Positions 1-9,082 of a stretch of DNA of 64,000 bases are shown piece after piece. A model generated the notes under the pieces. It made no database searches and was not told where the DNA came from. It saw only the letters and a list, made by a program, of their open reading frames with translations. The position numbers were made by a program, and so were the translations under genes. Origin of the DNA: Owenia fusiformis (lineage: Eukaryota > Annelida > Polychaeta > Sabellida > Oweniidae). The stretch lies in NCBI GenBank assembly GCA_903813345.2, contig CAIIXF020000008.1:13058822-13122821 (forward strand). The letters are read 5' to 3'. How positions within the stretch are numbered: position 1 is the first letter of the stretch; every line of letters begins with the position of its first letter.

Positions 1-22
1 ACTACTCCCCAAAGTTTTATTA

Positions 23-575
23 GACAATGTGCCATGCTTACAGTATTCACATATCAAATATGAACAAAATCGCTCCACTACTTTTCGAGTTCTAGTAAAA
101 TACGTTAAAATGGTGGCCATTTTTCAAAATTTTTTTCAAAATGGCCACCTTCTACCAAAAGTGTCATGGGACAGTGTGCCATGCTTATAGTATTCACATA
201 CCAAATATGAACAAAATCGCTCCACTACTTTTCGAGTTATAGTAAAATATGTTAAAATGGGGGCCATTTTTCAAATTTTTTTTCAAAATGGCCGCCTTCT
301 CACAAAAATGTCATAGGACAGTGTGCCATGCTTATAGTATTCACATACCAAATATGAACAAAATCGCTCCACTACTTTTCGAGTTATAGTAAAATACGTT
401 AAAATGGCGGCCATTTTTCAAAATGGCCGCCTTCTACCAAAAGTGTCTTTAGACAGTGTACAATGCTTATAGTATTCACATACCAAATATGAACAAAATC
501 GCTCCACTATTTTTTGAGTTACAGCAAAAATCGTAAAATGACGAGTAAAGGCCGCCATTTTTAAAGATGGCTGCC
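23..575. repeat. Tandem array, ~146 bp unit, four copies
   Basis: Four head-to-tail copies begin near 23, 170, 317 and 452, each with the word GTGCCATGCTTATAGTATTC or a close variant, followed by AATATGAACAAAATCGCTCC and a GGCGGCCATTTT / AAAATGGCCGCC inverted pair. Unit lengths are about 147, 147 and 135 bp; the last copy degrades near 575. In the third copy the inverted pair is perfect (406-417 with 420-431, two-base loop), so the unit can form a GC-rich hairpin in an AT-rich setting. No coding potential is seen. Family name unknown to me. Confidence 0.9.
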
Positions 576-689
576 ATGCGCTTCTTTAATATCTACATTT
601 GTAGCATTATTAATGTCCTTTATAATTTTTTTACATTTAAAACATATTGCTATTACAGTTTTATATATTGCACCTAAATTAGTGTAAAA

Positions 690-890
690 TCGACACTAAA
701 ATGGCCGCCATTTTGAAATGAGCGGCCATTTTGAAAATCGCCTTTCGAGCAGAACTTCTACCCCCATAGGGTATATGTGTACAAAATATGAACAAAATCG
801 GGCCAACGGTATTTGAGTTATTGCCCGGACGGACGGACGGACGGAGGCGTTCCCTATATCCCTCCGAACTTCGTTCGATGGGATAATAAG
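690..890. repeat. Diverged relative of the 146 bp unit with a GGAC microsatellite
   Basis: This stretch repeats the GGCCGCCATTTT motif and the AATATGAACAAAATCG block of the upstream array, then runs into (GGAC)n at about 826-845 and a GC-rich tail ending near 888. It looks like another, diverged member of the same family with a different 3' end. An open frame on the minus strand across this region has no ATG at its head and reads through the repeat, so I do not call a gene. Confidence 0.7.
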
Positions 891-1174
891 CGTGTGGGAA
901 ATATCATACTTAGCCGTGCGGACAAATAGCGAAGCAGCGTGCTCTGATCTATTGCATGCAGTCACATAGAAGCCATTAGCTGACAGTTCTCCATCAATAG
1001 GGGTAATGGGTACGAAGTAATCAGAAATGTTTTTATCTATAAGCAGAGGGAAGAAGTCCACTAACTACAACACCAAGAAAGCTTACGAGAAAGAGAAAAG
1101 TAAATCTGTAAATACGCTGTAAATACTGATTGCAGAATAAGTCGGTATTCCTCAAAACCCTTATATCTATTTAA

Positions 1175-3026
1175 ACTAGAGATCTAACGATCTAAGATTG
1201 CAAGCAATCTTACGGAGGCCCTATATTCGTTTCTGAACATTCAAAGGCCAGCCAAAGGTCAAATCTCTAATACAAGGTCATATGTGAACTCCAGACAACT
1301 TGTAGATGACTTTTAAAAAAGGTTTGGTCGAATTAATGCAAGTAAAAATTTGACCTTGAAAAATTCCGAAATTTGACCTTTTTTCAGTTTTTGAGCTATA
1401 ATATCTCAAAACTATAGCCAAATTTTAATAGATAATCAATTGCTAATATGTGTAGAACCTTTAGTAGAGGAATATATATTCTGACTTTCATTTAAAATAT
1501 TGATTTGTAGTCTCCAATTTTGAGAAACTTAGAAAACACAGTTTGTGATTTCGTTTGATGACCTTGACCTTTGACCTTGCAAATTTTACTTTTTTAGACC
1601 TCAGAAGGTCTTTTGTGAATAAATATACCTAAATTTGAATCCAGAAAATCATTTTGAAAAATCAACTTTTTTGACCTTTCGGAGGTCATTGAAGGTCAAC
1701 CAAAGGTCATAGGTCAAAAGTAAGGTCAGATTCGGAATCCTGAGAACTTGTAGATGAGTTTTAAAAAAAAATTTGTCAATTTGAAGCAAGTTGAAATTTA
1801 GTCTTGAAAAGTTTCGAAATTTGACCTTTTTTTCAGTTTTTGAGTCCCAATATCTCAAAACTGGTACACAATTTTAATAAATAGTCAATTGCTAATATGT
1901 GTAGAACCCATAGAGGAATATATATCCTGACTTTCAGTAAAAAAAATTGATTTGTAGTCTCCAATTTTGAGAAACTTAGAAAACACAGTTTGTGATCTTG
2001 TTTGATGACCTTGACCTTTGACCTTGCGAATTTTACTTTTTTAGACCTCAGTATATCTTTTCTGATTAAATAAACCTAAATTTGAATCCAGAAAATCAAT
2101 TTGAAAAATCAATTTTTTTGACCTTTCGAAGGTCACTGAAGGTCAACTAAAGGTCATAGGTCAAAATTAAGGTCAGATTTGAGTTCCTGAGATCTTGTAG
2201 ATGCTTTTTAAAAAAAAGTTTGGTCAATTTAGAGCAAGTTGAAATTTGACCTTGAAAAATTTCGAAATTTGACCTTTTTTCTGTTTTTGAGTTCTAATAT
2301 CTCAAAACTGAAGCAAAATTTTAATAAATAGTCAATTGCTAATATGTGTAGAACCTTTAGAGGAATATATATTCTGACTTTCAGTAAAAAAAATTGATTT
2401 GTAGTCTCCAATTTTGAGAAACTTAGAAAACATAGTTTGTGATTTCGTTTGATGACCTTGACCTTTGACCTTGCAAATTTTACTTTTTTAGACCTCAGGA
2501 GGTCTTTTGTGAATAAATATACCTAAATTTGAATCCAGAAAATCGATTTGAAAAATCAACTTTTTTGACCTTTCGGAGGTCACTGAAGGTCAACCAAAGG
2601 TCACAGGTCAAAAGTAAGGTCAGATTCGGAATCCTGAGAACTTGTAGATGAGTTTTAAAAAAAAATTTGGTCAATTTGAAGCAAGTTGAAAAAAGACCTT
2701 TTTTGACCTTTTTTTGACCTTCAATATCTCAAAATCTAGGCAAAATGTCTCTAGACGGCAAAAGGCTAAGACTAATAGAATACTAATATCTATCTGAATG
2801 CAAAAATTCAGCCAAAAATATTGAAGTGTAGTGTCAGGATTTGAGAAACTTGAAAAAAACTTAGATTTGACCTAGATTTTGACCTTTGACCTTGACCTAG
2901 ATAAAAATTCCTTTCCCCCCAAGTTCAGCCAAGGTCCCTAGTAGGTGCATATAGTAGATAGTTGAAAGGTAGTTGGAAGTAGGAGAAAAAGGTTTAGGAA
3001 GAATAAATAAATAAAGAATAATAATA
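1175..3026. repeat. Higher-order satellite unit, copy 1 (1.85 kb)
   Basis: This is the first of two nearly identical units. It opens with an 18 bp near-palindrome (AAGATTGC AA GCAATCTT) and GGAGGCCC (1214-1221). Four sub-repeats of about 447 bp follow, with equivalent GACCTTTC-type anchors at 1673, 2120 and 2567 and a first, more diverged unit from about 1226; the last is shortened and diverged. Each sub-repeat carries many AGGTCA/TGACCT hexamers. The unit ends in an (AAT)n-like tract. There is no transposase or other protein frame, only short shadows. A non-autonomous rolling-circle element is my best reading, by inference. Confidence 0.85.
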
Positions 3027-4878
3027 ACTAGAGATCTAACGATCTAAGATTGCAAGCAATCTTACGGAGGCCCTATATTCGTTTCTGAACATTCAAAGGC
3101 CAGCCAAAGGTCAAATCTCTAATACAAGGTCATATGTGAACTCCAGACAACTTGTAGATGACTTTTAAAAAAGGTTTGGTCGAATTAATGCAAGTAAAAA
3201 TTTGACCTTGAAAAATTCCGAAATTTGACCTTTTTTCAGTTTTTGAGCTATAATATCTCAAAACTATAGCCAAATTTTAATAGATAATCAATTGCTAATA
3301 TGTGTAGAACCTTTAGTAGAGGAATATATATTCTGACTTTCATTTAAAATATTGATTTGTAGTCTCCAATTTTGAGAAACTTAGAAAACACAGTTTGTGA
3401 TTTCGTTTGATGACCTTGACCTTTGACCTTGCAAATTTTACTTTTTTAGACCTCAGAAGGTCTTTTGTGAATAAATATACCTAAATTTGAATCCAGAAAA
3501 TCATTTTGAAAAATCAACTTTTTTGACCTTTCGGAGGTCATTGAAGGTCAACCAAAGGTCATAGGTCAAAAGTAAGGTCAGATTCGGAATCCTGAGAACT
3601 TGTAGATGAGTTTTAAAAAAAAATTTGTCAATTTGAAGCAAGTTGAAATTTAGTCTTGAAAAGTTTCGAAATTTGACCTTTTTTCAGTTTTTGAGTCCCA
3701 ATATCTCAAAACTGGTACACAATTTTAATAAATAGTCAATTGCTAATATGTGTAGAACCCATAGAGGAATATATATCCTGACTTTCAGTAAAAAAAATTG
3801 ATTTGTAGTCTCCAATTTTGAGAAACTTAGAAAACACAGTTTGTGATCTTGTTTGATGACCTTGACCTTTGACCTTGCGAATTTTACTTTTTTAGACCTC
3901 AGTATATCTTTTCTGATTAAATAAACCTAAATTTGAATCCAGAAAATCAATTTGAAAAATCAATTTTTTTGACCTTTCGAAGGTCACTGAAGGTCAACTA
4001 AAGGTCATAGGTCAAAATTAAGGTCAGATTTGAGTTCCTGAGATCTTGTAGATGCTTTTTAAAAAAAAGTTTGGTCAATTTAGAGCAAGTTGAAATTTGA
4101 CCTTGAAAAATTTCGAAATTTGACCTTTTTTCTGTTTTTGAGTTCTAATATCTCAAAACTGAAGCAAAATTTTAATAAATAGTCAATTGCTAATATGTGT
4201 AGAACCTTTAGAGGAATATATATTCTGACTTTCAGTAAAAAAAATTGATTTGTAGTCTCCAATTTTGAGAAACTTAGAAAACATAGTTTGTGATTTCGTT
4301 TGATGACCTTGACCTTTGACCTTGCAAATTTTACTTTTTTAGACCTCAGGAGGTCTTTTGTGAATAAATATACCTAAATTTGAATCCAGAAAATCGATTT
4401 GAAAAATCAACTTTTTTGACCTTTCGGAGGTCACTGAAGGTCAACCAAAGGTCACAGGTCAAAAGTAAGGTCAGATTCGGAATCCTGAGAACTTGTAGAT
4501 GAGTTTTAAAAAAAAATTTGGTCAATTTGAAGCAAGTTGAAAAAAGACCTTTTTTGACCTTTTTTTGACCTTCAATATCTCAAAATCTAGGCAAAATGTC
4601 TCTAGACGGCAAAAGGCTAAGACTAATAGAATACTAATATCTATCTGAATGCAAAAATTCAGCCAAAAATATTGAAGTGTAGTGTCAGGATTTGAGAAAC
4701 TTGAAAAAAACTTAGATTTGACCTAGATTTTGACCTTTGACCTTGACCTAGATAAAAATTCCTTTCCCCCCAAGTTCAGCCAAGGTCCCTAGTAGGTGCA
4801 TATAGTAGATAGTTGAAAGGTAGTTGGAAGTAGGAGAAAAAGGTTTAGGAAGAATAAATAAATAAAGAATAATAATAA
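3027..4878. repeat. Higher-order satellite unit, copy 2 (1.85 kb)
   Basis: This copy repeats 1175-3026 almost base for base. The only change I noticed is one T fewer in a T run (six against seven, near 1830 and 3680), which shifts the offset from 1852 to 1851 for part of the copy. Such identity means a very recent duplication, ongoing homogenisation, or an assembly artefact. Unlike copy 1 it runs on into the hairpin end at 4900-4975, so one 3' end serves both copies. Confidence 0.85.
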
Positions 4879-4975
4879 TAATAATATCTATAAAATTAAT
4901 AGGAGGCCCCCTGTCGGGGCCTCCTAATAATAATATCTATAAAATTAATAGGAGGCCCCCTGTCGGGGCCTCCTA
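4877..4975. repeat. Two 49 bp units, each with an 11 bp stem hairpin
   Basis: Two direct copies each hold a perfect hairpin TAGGAGGCCCC-CTGTC-GGGGCCTCCTA (4900-4926 and 4949-4975) preceded by an AT-rich spacer. The stem contains GGAGGCCC, which also occurs near the left end of each 1.85 kb unit (1214-1221 and 3066-3073). A short left-end motif repeated inside a 3' stem-loop is a known trait of Helentron-type rolling-circle transposons. A transcription terminator or cruciform is an alternative. Confidence 0.75.
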
Positions 4976-6174
4976 ATAACAGAGAATGCATTGCAAGAGA
5001 AAGAAATTAACTAAGCATCTGCGGTTCCTTGGAAATATATTTACATGCTATATTTTGTAATGGAATTGTACAGGGGGACATCTATGAATATATACTACAT
5101 TTATTTACATAATCCCTTATATAACACATCTTTGAATTGAATGGTCATTGTAATATAAACGTTATGAAGACCAAATATGCGAAAATGTAAATAAATATCT
5201 AATACAATGATAGATGTCACCCTAAACCATATAGCCCTTGTTAGAAAATAGACAGAGAATGTGAGGGATGATGCCACATTCATAAAATCTATGTAGTGTG
5301 TGTATAGCTCCTAAGAATTCCGTGTTTATGCCCATAATTTCAATTTTCCCTGCACAATTCTAATAGCTGTGTTATAACATGTGCAGAAAGTGAATGTTTC
5401 GCAACTCAGTGATCTATAAAGCAATTGGAATCCCATATCGTCAAAATGCATCTACAATAAAATTACTACAATTATAAAAGCTAAGATAACTATAATCATA
5501 AAAGCTTAAAAATCAAATTTAAATAGTAAAGAGATGAAGTTTCACCTGTGGTAAAGGGGAAGAGAAATTGTCATGAACTAAATCTGAATGTTGTAACAAT
5601 ACATTCATCATCATCATCGTATCAAGTGTCTATCTCTTACATTATATTAGTCTTGTGAATGTAACCATCATATGAAAACATATTTTGAAAGGCTCCATAT
5701 TATTTCCATGTCCAATAGTCTATGGAAATACCAGCCCATTTCGAGCAAAACAAAAAATAACAATCACAATGACATTTTAACACAGCCTATATATGCATAC
5801 TATATGGTGTTCAAAAAGTAATGGCATCAGTCCAATTACTTTTTGATTCCCCTGGAAGGAGTTTCTCAAAAAGATCATAAAATACAATTTATACACACTT
5901 TATGAAATATTTCACAGATTTATTTTGGATTTCAATTCTTTTCCAAGACCATGCCATAAATATATTGTGTAGCATAGTCAGATTTCTGGACCATTTCACA
6001 GTTATTTTGTAGGTTTCATTGTTTTCCTAGACCATGTAGTTACATTGTGAAATATAGTCAGATTTCATAAATTGTGATCTACAATACTTTTGAGAAATAG
6101 GCTATACATGTAATAATAAACACCAAGCATCTAGAAGCTGCACACAATAGTAACCCATGACCCTTGTGTTCTAC
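4976..6174. other. CFAP61 intron 3, visible part
   Basis: No exon was recognised here on either strand. The stretch holds a perfect 12 bp inverted repeat, TCAAAAAGTAAT (5811-5822) with ATTACTTTTTGA (5835-5846), resembling a small transposon relic. It also holds a direct duplication of about 75 bp (5911-5987 and 5995-6066, period ~84) containing TTTCACAG at the start and AGTCAGATTTC at the end. The rest is plain AT-rich sequence. Confidence 0.6.
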
Positions 6175-6301
6175 CTGGCATCCCGGATATGCAATACTTG
6201 TGAATATTCTTCTCGAGACACCTCAAATATACAAGGGCTCCTAGCCTTACTCTGTCCCTCCTTCAAGTCCATGATGGCAAATGCATCCTCCAAAGCATTT
6301 T
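6175..6301 (-). CDS. CFAP61 coding exon 3 (partial gene)
   Basis: Minus-strand exon of 127 bases encoding residues 147-189, with the end ...EEYSQVLHIRDA(R). It matches the stretch before the RVEDHDDL region of vertebrate CFAP61, where the parallel residues are PQLHVRKAR. The acceptor is TCTAG before 6301, with a weak pyrimidine tract; the donor is AG|GTAGAA at 6174. Entry phase 1 fits exon 2 and exit phase is 2. The first half of the exon (residues ~147-170) is poorly conserved, so the acceptor is less certain than the donor. The next exon (VEDHDDL equivalent) was not found and should lie left of the window. Confidence 0.72.
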
Positions 6302-6472
6302 CTAGAGTTCAAGTTAAAATGCATGATTTTAAGTTAGCCCTTATTTGTGAATCATCTGTTTAGACAAAACTACTTTTTAAAAAGACCTGGTGTCAAAAAT
6401 TCAAAATGAATGAAAACCCTAAAATTTGAGCAAAAGATTTGGAAAGAGGTATATGTATTCTAATTCACTTAC

Positions 6473-6768
6473 CAGGGTAAACTCCTTGAGGAACAACCAA
6501 ATAACAATAGTGCAAATCTGGTACTGCATTATACATGGTCCGTATAATCTCTTTAGCTGCCCCTCGTGCATACTCAGGTTTTGCCACGAAGTAGTGCATA
6601 AATAAAGTATTGAGAGGTGTGCTTAAATCACAGTTGTAGTACTTGTTAATCCAGGCCTGCCAGTCTGCTTGATCGACACCTGGTACATTCGGGTAGTCGA
6701 AAAATGCTGCATGAGCCAGTAACTCATCATCCTCGTTGCTAAGTGTTACTGCAAGAACTGCCTTTTCT
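6473..6768 (-). CDS. CFAP61 coding exon 2
   Basis: Minus-strand exon of 296 bases for residues 48-147. It contains EKAVLAVTLSNEDDELLAHA, FFDYPN and STPLNTLFMHYFVA, then KEIIRTMYNAVPDLHY, closely matching the vertebrate CFAP61 N-terminal domain (EKANLAVTLC, FLDYPN, CTPLNTLFMHLFVA, KEILRTVYKAVPELHF, recalled from memory). CFAP61 (FAP61/CaM-IP3 in Chlamydomonas) belongs to the calmodulin- and radial-spoke-associated complex at the base of radial spoke 3 in motile axonemes. The acceptor is TGTTCACAG before 6768 and the donor CCTG|GTAAGT after 6473. Phases 2 in and 1 out agree with both neighbours. Confidence 0.93.
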
Positions 6769-7085
6769 CTGTGAACAGAAATAAATCAAACATTGACAGG
6801 GGTATAACCAGGATCCAAAAATTGGATGGGCAAAGTAAAACTTACAACGAACTGGACAATATAATATTATGTGGCATAATCATATCTTAATTAAAATTTG
6901 GGCAAGGCAAAAATGTGTTTTGAATGAGATCTATAACAGAACTATAAGAACAGGCACCATTTTACTTCAGAAATAATAGTTGTTAACTTGTTATACACAT
7001 GCCCGATTGTCAAAGTTTCCTTTTAGATAATGTCTTATGAACACAGAACAATCAAAACCAACCTTTAAATTGTGCATGTACTTAC

Positions 7086-7228
7086 ATAAGATTAACAACA
7101 TTAACTCTGCCAAACAGTTGTTCAGTAGATGGCTGAACCAACTTCAAGATATTTGGTGCATCAAGAGATTCTGTACGACGTGCATTGATTGTAGCAGTCT
7201 CCCCATCAGGGGATGTTAGAGTTGTCAT
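7086..7228 (-). CDS. CFAP61 coding exon 1 (start codon)
   Basis: Minus-strand exon encoding residues 1-48, starting MTTLTSPDGETATINARRTE. The human protein starts MSVLTSPRGK and has HCRRTES at the same place, so the ATG at 7228-7226 is the likely start. An AG acceptor (ATTTTCAG) lies one base before the ATG, which implies an untranslated first exon farther upstream. The donor is CTTAT|GTAAGT at 7085, leaving phase 2 (ATA, Ile48, with the next exon). An in-frame extension to an ATG at 7276 would read through this acceptor and lacks family support. The gene is divergently paired with PTK7. Confidence 0.92.
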
Positions 7229-7860
7229 CCTGAAAATATAATTCATTGCAAACTGTAGGACACATGAATTGTGCAATCATATCCCGGGAATCATATTTAG
7301 AGTACCAAGACAATTATATATCATACAATGGGCTTTAAAGCCAATGAGCATACTATATGATATATGATAGCTTCAAGATACCTCACATGACTGGAAATAC
7401 AAGTAAGTTGATCTCAATCCCGGGATCTCAATAGAGGAACAATGATACCATATATACATGTAGCTCTCGTCTCCTATTCCAGGATGCCGAATCATACTGT
7501 GTAGGAGATTTGTTATATATAACACCACACATACATATTGTATCGGTGTATATCTCTGAATTTTAAAACTGTTATCTGCGAAGAATGGCAGGCTGGCAAG
7601 AATTTCGAAGAGCACCGTGGAGGCATACCAATGGGAGCCATAGAAGCTAAAGCATTATCAAACATAGAAAGGGACGCATAATAATTTACAATCAATGAAT
7701 CCAACGATTATGATGACCATAGAATTTGATTGATCAAATGAAGCAGAAAATTCAAAAAATTTGATTTTTAAAAAAAAATTTGTTGCTCTGAAAGAGGTTA
7801 AACACCCGTTTCTTTTTTTGGTAAAATCACATTCAACGCGTACAACAACTGGAGACCTAC

Positions 7861-8000
7861 CTTGTAAGTGGTGATCTGGTGATATATTAATCTCAAACGG
7901 TGTGTGAACGCATTTTATTCATAATTTTTTAGAGAAATTCAGATATTGTGTTTCTTGGCAACAAGTTCCCGGATGTTGAACTGACTATGAGCCACCAGAA
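7861..8000 (-). other. Possible CFAP61 5' untranslated exon (right edge unknown)
   Basis: The CFAP61 start codon follows a splice acceptor, so a noncoding first exon is expected upstream. On the minus strand the best donor I see is CAAG|GTAGGT, ending an exon at 7861; a second candidate, AGA|GTAAGT, lies near 8187. The transcription start is not visible, so the right edge given is arbitrary. Inference only. Confidence 0.35.
7950..7962. promoter_or_regulatory. X-box-like RFX site near the ciliary gene CFAP61
   Basis: GTTTCTTGGCAAC fits the relaxed X-box consensus RYYNYY-N(1-3)-RRNRAC with a one-base spacer; the right half GGCAAC is ideal and the left half weak. RFX factors drive ciliary genes in animals, and CFAP61 is a motile-cilium gene, so the placement makes sense. 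A chance match is possible for a motif this loose. Confidence 0.35.
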
Positions 8001-8337
8001 GAAAGATTTCGGGTAATCACACCAATCAGACAAAAGGGGCGGAGCGTAGTAAAATTGGCAGGTGCCCGCGGATGAAACATTTTCAAAGCTCAATCGATTT
8101 TCAATTCTTTGCGAGGATACGCACAAATCGCACAAGAATAGTTCACTTCTATAACGTATGATAACTTATTCCAGCATCCACACTTACTCTAGTTATCCGA
8201 TTATCAGGAGGAATAAGAAGTTTATTGACTACTAACTTTTCAAGCGGATTTATTTTGTTTACAAATAATGCGTAATTTGCTTACAATATAGCCAATGCAG
8301 ATCACTTTAGCCTTAGCCATGTGTTAGGAAAGTTGAA

Positions 8338-8367
8338 ATGTGGATTCTCTGTGTTACAAAATGTTAA
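8338..8367 (+). other. Short upstream ORF overlapping the first PTK7 ATG
   Basis: A nine-codon frame (MWILCVTKC) opens at 8338 and stops with TAA at 8365-8367. It overlaps an in-frame PTK7 ATG at 8361 and ends 17 bases before the ATG at 8385. If the mRNA leader includes it, it could disfavour the first start and steer reinitiation to the second. Whether the transcript begins upstream of 8338 is not known. Confidence 0.35.
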
Positions 8368-8384
8368 ATTTACAAATATCAGAA

Positions 8385-8430
8385 ATGAGGACTACATCAG
8401 CGTTTGTGTATATGTTTATACTATGTGCAG
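8385..8430 (+). CDS. PTK7 exon 1: start codon and signal peptide
   Basis: Exon 1 codes MRTTSAFVYMFILCA plus one base. Joined to exon 2 it gives a signal peptide with hydrophobic core SAFVYMFILCAVGV and a likely cut after AHA (residue 21). The donor is GCAG|GTGAGT at 8431, phase 1. An in-frame ATG at 8361 would add MLNLQISE; upstream of it the frame is closed by TGA at 8334-8336. I prefer 8385 because it gives a compact signal peptide, but the sequence does not settle it. PTK7 is a single-pass pseudokinase receptor that modulates canonical Wnt and planar cell polarity signalling. Confidence 0.88.
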
Positions 8431-8782
8431 GTGAGTACATTTTGATATATTATGGAAAGTTTGATCAAATACACCTTTAGATTGGCTTCATTGCATTTTG
8501 TGTGTAGAAATCTTATGGTTGTTTTTGTTTGATTCATCTTTTTCTGAATCAGTAAATCTATTATCATGGACCTCTAATTACTGTTATACTTTAGTGGAAG
8601 CAATGATTTAGAATTTGAATACATAGATGAACTAAATGAAACCCCTTCTTAGATCTAGAGAGGAATTGAATCCCAGTGAAATGTTCTTGGAGTAGGAAAC
8701 TTTTTGTCGAACCATGATTATGATATCTGAACTTTCTCTATAAAGCCTATGATTCTCCATAATATACTTTTACCTTTTTCAG
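8431..8782. other. PTK7 intron 1 (352 bp)
   Basis: Short GT-AG intron with a good pyrimidine-rich acceptor (TTTTTCAG). Nothing else is seen in it. Confidence 0.85.
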
Positions 8783-9082
8783 TTGGTGTAGCACATGCAC
8801 AGGATACATTTTATTATGATCCATCACCTGTGGATAAAGATGTAATAGATGGTAAAGAAGCGGTTTTAGAATGTGGCGTAAACAATAGAAAACACATTCA
8901 GTTTCATTGGGTTTTGAATAATAGGCCCCTCGTCAATACGACTAGGAGATACCAGGATGATAGCAATTTGCGATTTGTGTATGTCTCAAAAGAGGAAGAC
9001 ACAGGCGCGTTTAGATGCATCGCAACAAATACGACTACACGCTTTAGATTGAAAAGTACTGAAGCAAGTCTCAACATACAAT
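8783..9082 (+). CDS. PTK7 exon 2: Ig domain 1
   Basis: A 300-base exon encoding residues 16-116 and the whole first Ig domain. The Ig core residues are C46 (VLECG), W58 (FHWVL) and C94 (DTGAFRC), the last inside the usual DxGxFxC motif. Human PTK7 has parallel words here (VHVYWLLDG, DTERRF, DSGTFQC, ASFNIKW). Two N-glycosylation sequons are seen, N67-T-T and N98-T-T. Entry and exit phases are both 1, so this domain is a symmetrical exon module. The junction codon T|GG gives W116, equal to the tryptophan in human NIKW, which confirms the splice to exon 3 across 26.7 kb. The ATG at 8749 is intronic and not the start. Confidence 0.96.

Larger units (their letters stand above)
7862..8384. promoter_or_regulatory. 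Shared divergent promoter region of CFAP61 and PTK7
   Basis: The two start codons are 1,157 bases apart and face away from each other. Within the interval a CCAAT box (ACCAATCAGA, 8021-8030) stands six bases from a GC box (GGGGCGGAG, 8036-8044), and local GC content is higher than in the flanks. These are typical vertebrate-style promoter motifs for NF-Y and Sp1-like factors. Neither start site can be placed from sequence alone, and the two genes may use separate core promoters. Confidence 0.55.

Noticed and set aside
696-1061. Minus-strand open frame of ~121 codons near the left edge
   Set aside because: It opens at GTG right after an in-frame stop, lacks an ATG at its head, and its second half is repeat DNA. 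The first half (about 890-1061) does look somewhat coding and has an AG acceptor-like site ahead of it, but it does not match any CFAP61 segment I recall.
2229-4262. Identical 60-codon minus frames at 2229-2411 and 4080-4262
   Set aside because: They are the same stretch of the duplicated satellite; identity reflects the repeat, not a conserved protein.
7082-7276. ATG at 7276 as the CFAP61 start
   Set aside because: The added residues read through a splice acceptor and do not match the family; MTTLTSPDG aligns with the human start.
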